NCBI GenBank assembly: GCA_023231365.1
Contig: JALNVO010000096.1
Span: 1 to 9,686, forward strand
Source of the DNA: Fibrobacteraceae bacterium
GTDB taxonomy: Bacteria > Fibrobacterota > Fibrobacteria > Fibrobacterales > Fibrobacteraceae
Length of the DNA: 9,686 nt
Reading direction: 5' to 3'
Shown here: positions 7,462 to 9,686 of the stretch, piece by piece
Layout: each line of letters starts with the position of its first letter
Position numbering within the stretch: the stretch's first letter is position 1
Notes under the pieces: model-generated
What the model was told of the DNA's origin: nothing
What the model saw: only the letters and a program-made list of their open reading frames with translations
Database searches by the model: none
Position numbers and translations under genes: made by a program

Positions 7462-8685
7462 ATGCCACAACAGATTCTCACTTACCTCTCGAGCTTCTTC
7501 CACAATTACCACGGGCTTCTCTTCTTAGGTCTTGCAGCGGTAATTTCGCTTTACGTATCCCGGCACATCTTTCTCCCGCTGTTCAAAAAAATCGCCGAAA
7601 AAACGGAAGGCCGGTTCGACGATCTGCTCGTTCAATACAAAGCCGTCGACCGATTCGCACATATTGTACCTGCAGTCATTATCGCAGCTACACTTCCTCA
7701 TCTCCTCGGTGAAAGCTCAGAACTCTACAAAATCCTTTCCTCTGCCAACAACATCTACTTCATCTTAGTCATCTACCTAGTGTTCGACTCACTCATCTCT
7801 GCCATAACAGCTTACTTATTGCTCGATCCGAAAAAAAAGGGACTCCCTCTTAAAGGCCTCCAACAAGCGATTAAACTCGTCGGTTTCATCATCTGCCTCA
7901 TCCTCGCTCTATCGCAACTCACGGGGAAAAGCCCGATAATTCTCCTTTCCGGACTCGGTGCTCTCACTGCAGTCCTTATGTTGGTATTCAAGGATTCCAT
8001 TCTAGGATTTGTCGCTGGCATCCAAATAGCGACTCTTGACCTCATCCGTACAGGAGACTGGATTGAAATACCCAAGCAGCAAATCGACGGCACGGTCGTC
8101 GAAGTTTCGCTCACCTCCGTACGCATTCGCAACTGGGATAATACAATCAGCGTGCTCCCCGCATATGAACTTGTCTCCACGTCATTCAAAAACTGGAGAA
8201 GCATGCGAGAAACCGGACGTCGCTGCATCCAGCGTTCCATATTGATAGATGTAAGTACAATACGGTTTCTCAAAGAAGAACAAATTAAAGATCTTCTCAA
8301 AATTCAAATTTTAAAACCGTATTTAGAGGAAAAGCTAAAAGAAGTCTCTGCCTACAATCAAGACAAACTAACTCTGGAAGAGACTAATATTCTTGCAAAT
8401 GGCCGCCACTTGACAAACATAGGCACATTCCGCGCCTACACGGAGGCCTATCTCAGAAGTTTGCCGAACATTGACACAAAAATGACAAATTTTGCACGCC
8501 AACTCCAATCAGGTGAACAAGGCCTTCCCATTGAGATTTACGCTTTTACGGACAAAACCGAATGGGTCGCCTACGAAACCTTCCGCTCCGATATATTCGA
8601 CCATCTAATAGCAGTGCTCCCTATTTTCGGACTCAAGCTCTTCCAAAACCCGACAGGCGACCTCTCTGGAATCGGAAAGACTTAA
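7456..8685 (+). CDS. ybdG: MscS-family mechanosensitive ion channel, YbdG-like
   Basis: A 409-residue inner-membrane channel expected to open under membrane tension and release solutes during hypo-osmotic shock. Hydrophobic segments at about 19-37, 68-83, 98-122 and 137-154 precede the pore-lining region (~160-195; LLSGLGALTAVLMLVFKDSI, then LGFVAGIQI), giving five membrane passes. The MscS beta domain follows (~199-247: GDWIEIPKQQIDGTVVEVSL, then RIRNWDNTISVLPAYELVS). The cytoplasmic part contains RRCIQRSILIDVSTIRFL (255-272) and LKPYLEEKL (286-294), which resemble E. coli YbdG, as does the length (about 415 residues in YbdG). Starts at 7456 and 7462 are both in frame. Neither has a ribosome-binding site, and 7462 would suit a leaderless transcript from the TATTTT hexamer at 7449-7454. 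The gene stands alone: it is divergent from the receptor operon and closed by its own terminator. Confidence 0.93.
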   Translation: MDMPQQILTYLSSFFHNYHGLLFLGLAAVISLYVSRHIFLPLFKKIAEKTEGRFDDLLVQYKAVDRFAHIVPAVIIAATLPHLLGESSELYKILSSANNIYFILVIYLVFDSLISAITAYLLLDPKKKGLPLKGLQQAIKLVGFIICLILALSQLTGKSPIILLSGLGALTAVLMLVFKDSILGFVAGIQIATLDLIRTGDWIEIPKQQIDGTVVEVSLTSVRIRNWDNTISVLPAYELVSTSFKNWRSMRETGRRCIQRSILIDVSTIRFLKEEQIKDLLKIQILKPYLEEKLKEVSAYNQDKLTLEETNILANGRHLTNIGTFRAYTEAYLRSLPNIDTKMTNFARQLQSGEQGLPIEIYAFTDKTEWVAYETFRSDIFDHLIAVLPIFGLKLFQNPTGDLSGIGKT

Positions 8686-8704
8686 TTTCTGCTCTTTTTT
8701 ATGC

Positions 8705-8732
8705 AGCATTGACAATCCGTCAATGCTTTTTT
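8705..8732 (+). terminator. rho-independent terminator after the channel gene
   Basis: A perfect 9-bp inverted repeat, AGCATTGAC and GTCAATGCT, encloses the loop AATCC and runs into a tract of six T. It begins 20 bases after the channel stop codon and separates this gene from the TIGR02147 gene. The U-tract follows only on the plus strand, so termination should act mainly on the channel transcript. Confidence 0.9.
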
Positions 8733-8778
8733 CCATTTATAAGATTATTTTAAGAACGAAAGTTTTAATTTACAACAT

Positions 8779-9606
8779 ATGGTGAACTTTATGGACATAG
8801 CGGACTATCGCGACTTTCTCAAGGCGTACTACGATCGCCGTAAAAAGGAAATGCCGCTATATTCCTATCGGATGATGGGCGAAAAGATTGGAATCGATTC
8901 GAGCTATCTCTTCCGTGTGCTCCAGAAGAAGCAACACTTGCCCACCCATGCAATTCCTTCGGCCAAGGAAATGCTCGGGCTTACAGGTCGCGCTGCAGAA
9001 TATTTTGATATTCTTGTCGCCTGCTCGCAAACTAAAGATGCAAAGAAAAAAGCGGATCTCATAGAACAGGCTTTAGCCCTCCGCGATGTGGAACGCAAAA
9101 GCGTAACGGATTCTGAGCTCTGTTTTCTCAGCAAATGGTGGATTTCTGTAGTACGCGCATACATCGAAGTTGCCGGAGGCATCGTCAACGAGCGCGAAAT
9201 CGCCGACGCTTTGCAACCGAAGGTGACGGAAACCCAAGTCAAAGAAGCTGTGGAACTTCTCAAGTCCCTCGGTCTTGTAACACGGCTCGCTTCAGGCAAA
9301 CTGAAACTTTCCGATGTACATCTCACTGCAAGCGGATCCGAAAAGTCAAAAGCGGTACGCGCTTTCCAGAAACAGGTTCTTTCGCTTGCGAGCGATTCCC
9401 TTGAGAACATTCCCGTTAAGGACCGAGATGTTTCTACGCTTACGGTAGCTGTGGATGCTGAATGTTTTGAAGATTTGAAAGAAATGCTAAAGGAATTCCG
9501 GCGGTTGGTGCAGAAAAGGGTAGATGAATCAGCACACCCCGACCGGGTTATGCAACTTTCGATGGCTTTTTTTCCCGTAGCGAAATCTCCGGGGGGTTCA
9601 AAATGA
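8779..9606 (+). CDS. TIGR02147/DUF4423 family putative transcriptional regulator
   Basis: A 275-residue cytoplasmic protein with no signal peptide or membrane segment. The start (DIADYRDFLKAYYDRRKKE, ~6-24) is typical of the TIGR02147 family. Residues ~28-70 (YSYRMMGEKIGIDSSYLFRV and following) look like a Cro/XRE-type helix-turn-helix. Residues ~110-185 (GGIVNEREIADALQPKVTET, then ELLKSLGLVTR) look like a winged-helix unit, and the C-terminal part (DRDVSTLTVAVDAECFEDLK through VMQLSMAFFPVAK) is the conserved family tail. A DNA-binding regulatory role is inferred from these folds; to my knowledge the molecular function is poorly characterised. The in-frame ATG at 8791 is an alternative start and has a GGTG motif 7 bases upstream. 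The 46 bases after the terminator are AT-rich; TATTTT at 8746-8751 is a possible -10 hexamer without a clear -35. The TGA overlaps the next gene's ATG, implying translational coupling. Confidence 0.88.
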   Translation: MVNFMDIADYRDFLKAYYDRRKKEMPLYSYRMMGEKIGIDSSYLFRVLQKKQHLPTHAIPSAKEMLGLTGRAAEYFDILVACSQTKDAKKKADLIEQALALRDVERKSVTDSELCFLSKWWISVVRAYIEVAGGIVNEREIADALQPKVTETQVKEAVELLKSLGLVTRLASGKLKLSDVHLTASGSEKSKAVRAFQKQVLSLASDSLENIPVKDRDVSTLTVAVDAECFEDLKEMLKEFRRLVQKRVDESAHPDRVMQLSMAFFPVAKSPGGSK

Positions 9607-9686
9607 GATGGGTGGTTTGTGTGAGAAATGGGATATTTTTAAGCGCTGCGGCTGCGGCGCTTTTCGGCGTTTGTAGCTGCACGGAG
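9603..9686 (+). CDS. putative lipoprotein, N-terminal fragment cut off by window edge
   Basis: Only 28 codons are visible and the frame is open to the window end. The peptide has a basic start (MRW...R8), a hydrophobic Ala-rich core (about residues 10-23, containing SAAAAALFG) and a lipobox-like VCSC with candidate lipidated Cys26, followed by Thr-Glu. This fits an exported lipoprotein, though Cys at the -2 position is unusual. The ATG shares bases with the preceding TGA (ATGA), and a G6 run (9591-9596) 6 bases upstream can act as a Shine-Dalgarno-like site. TIGR02147 genes are, as far as I recall, often followed by secreted or lipoprotein genes in Fibrobacter. Nothing can be said about the mature protein. 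Confidence 0.7.
   Translation, partial: MRWVVCVRNGIFLSAAAAALFGVCSCTE

Noticed and set aside
7404..7481. N-terminal extension of the receptor to the ATG at 7481
   Set aside because: It would overlap the start of the divergent channel gene and add 26 residues before a normal signal peptide; the ATG at 7403 gives a standard export signal.
7812..8300. 162-codon minus-strand frame opposite the channel gene
   Set aside because: Antisense to the conserved pore and beta domain of the MscS-family channel; no supporting motif or start signal.
8686..8778. Possible small RNA or toxin gene between the channel and the TIGR02147 gene
   Set aside because: The 93 bases are explained by a terminator and an AT-rich leader; no open frame or additional stable structure is visible.
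8904..9410. 168-codon minus-strand frame opposite the TIGR02147 gene
   Set aside because: Shadow frame of a recognisable family member; its composition, rich in Ser and Arg, is typical of antisense translation.

Overview
The window most likely comes from the chromosome of a Fibrobacter-type bacterium (phylum Fibrobacterota). The main evidence is the gene at 8779-9606, which matches the TIGR02147/DUF4423 family, a paralogous family first described from Fibrobacter succinogenes and also common in Bdellovibrio. Support comes from the FCB-group style of the outer-membrane genes: a TonB-dependent receptor with a Bacteroidetes-like plug, a signal peptidase I with a long insertion, and an Ig-like lipoprotein with a Gly-Gly-Pro-Glu-Asp motif after the lipidated cysteine. 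Base composition looks close to half GC by eye. This assignment is inference; no database search was possible.

Layout. Positions 7403 down to 1 hold four minus-strand genes in tight series: a TonB-dependent outer-membrane receptor (7403-4944), signal peptidase I lepB (4910-3609), an Ig-like domain lipoprotein (3608-1815) and a DnaQ-exonuclease/DinG-helicase fusion (1796 to beyond position 1). Gaps are 33, 0 and 18 bases, and I see no terminator between them, so they probably form one operon. A 52-58-base divergent intergenic region follows. It carries a mirrored TTGCTAT(A/T)TT element just ahead of each start codon. A YbdG-like mechanosensitive channel (7456-8685, plus strand) comes next and ends at a clear rho-independent terminator (8705-8732). 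The last unit is a TIGR02147 protein (8779-9606) whose stop codon overlaps the start of a truncated lipoprotein gene (9603-9686).

How the genes fit together. Most of the window concerns the cell envelope: import across the outer membrane, signal-peptide cleavage, surface or periplasmic lipoproteins, and osmotic-pressure release. The DinG-like nuclease/helicase is the exception and may simply be carried along in the operon. Its reading frame is open from 1796 to the left edge, so its C-terminal helicase half lies outside the window.

I found no tRNA, rRNA, CRISPR array, insertion sequence or phage gene. No gene-free stretch is longer than about 100 bases. The least understood part is the overlapping TIGR02147-lipoprotein pair at the right edge.
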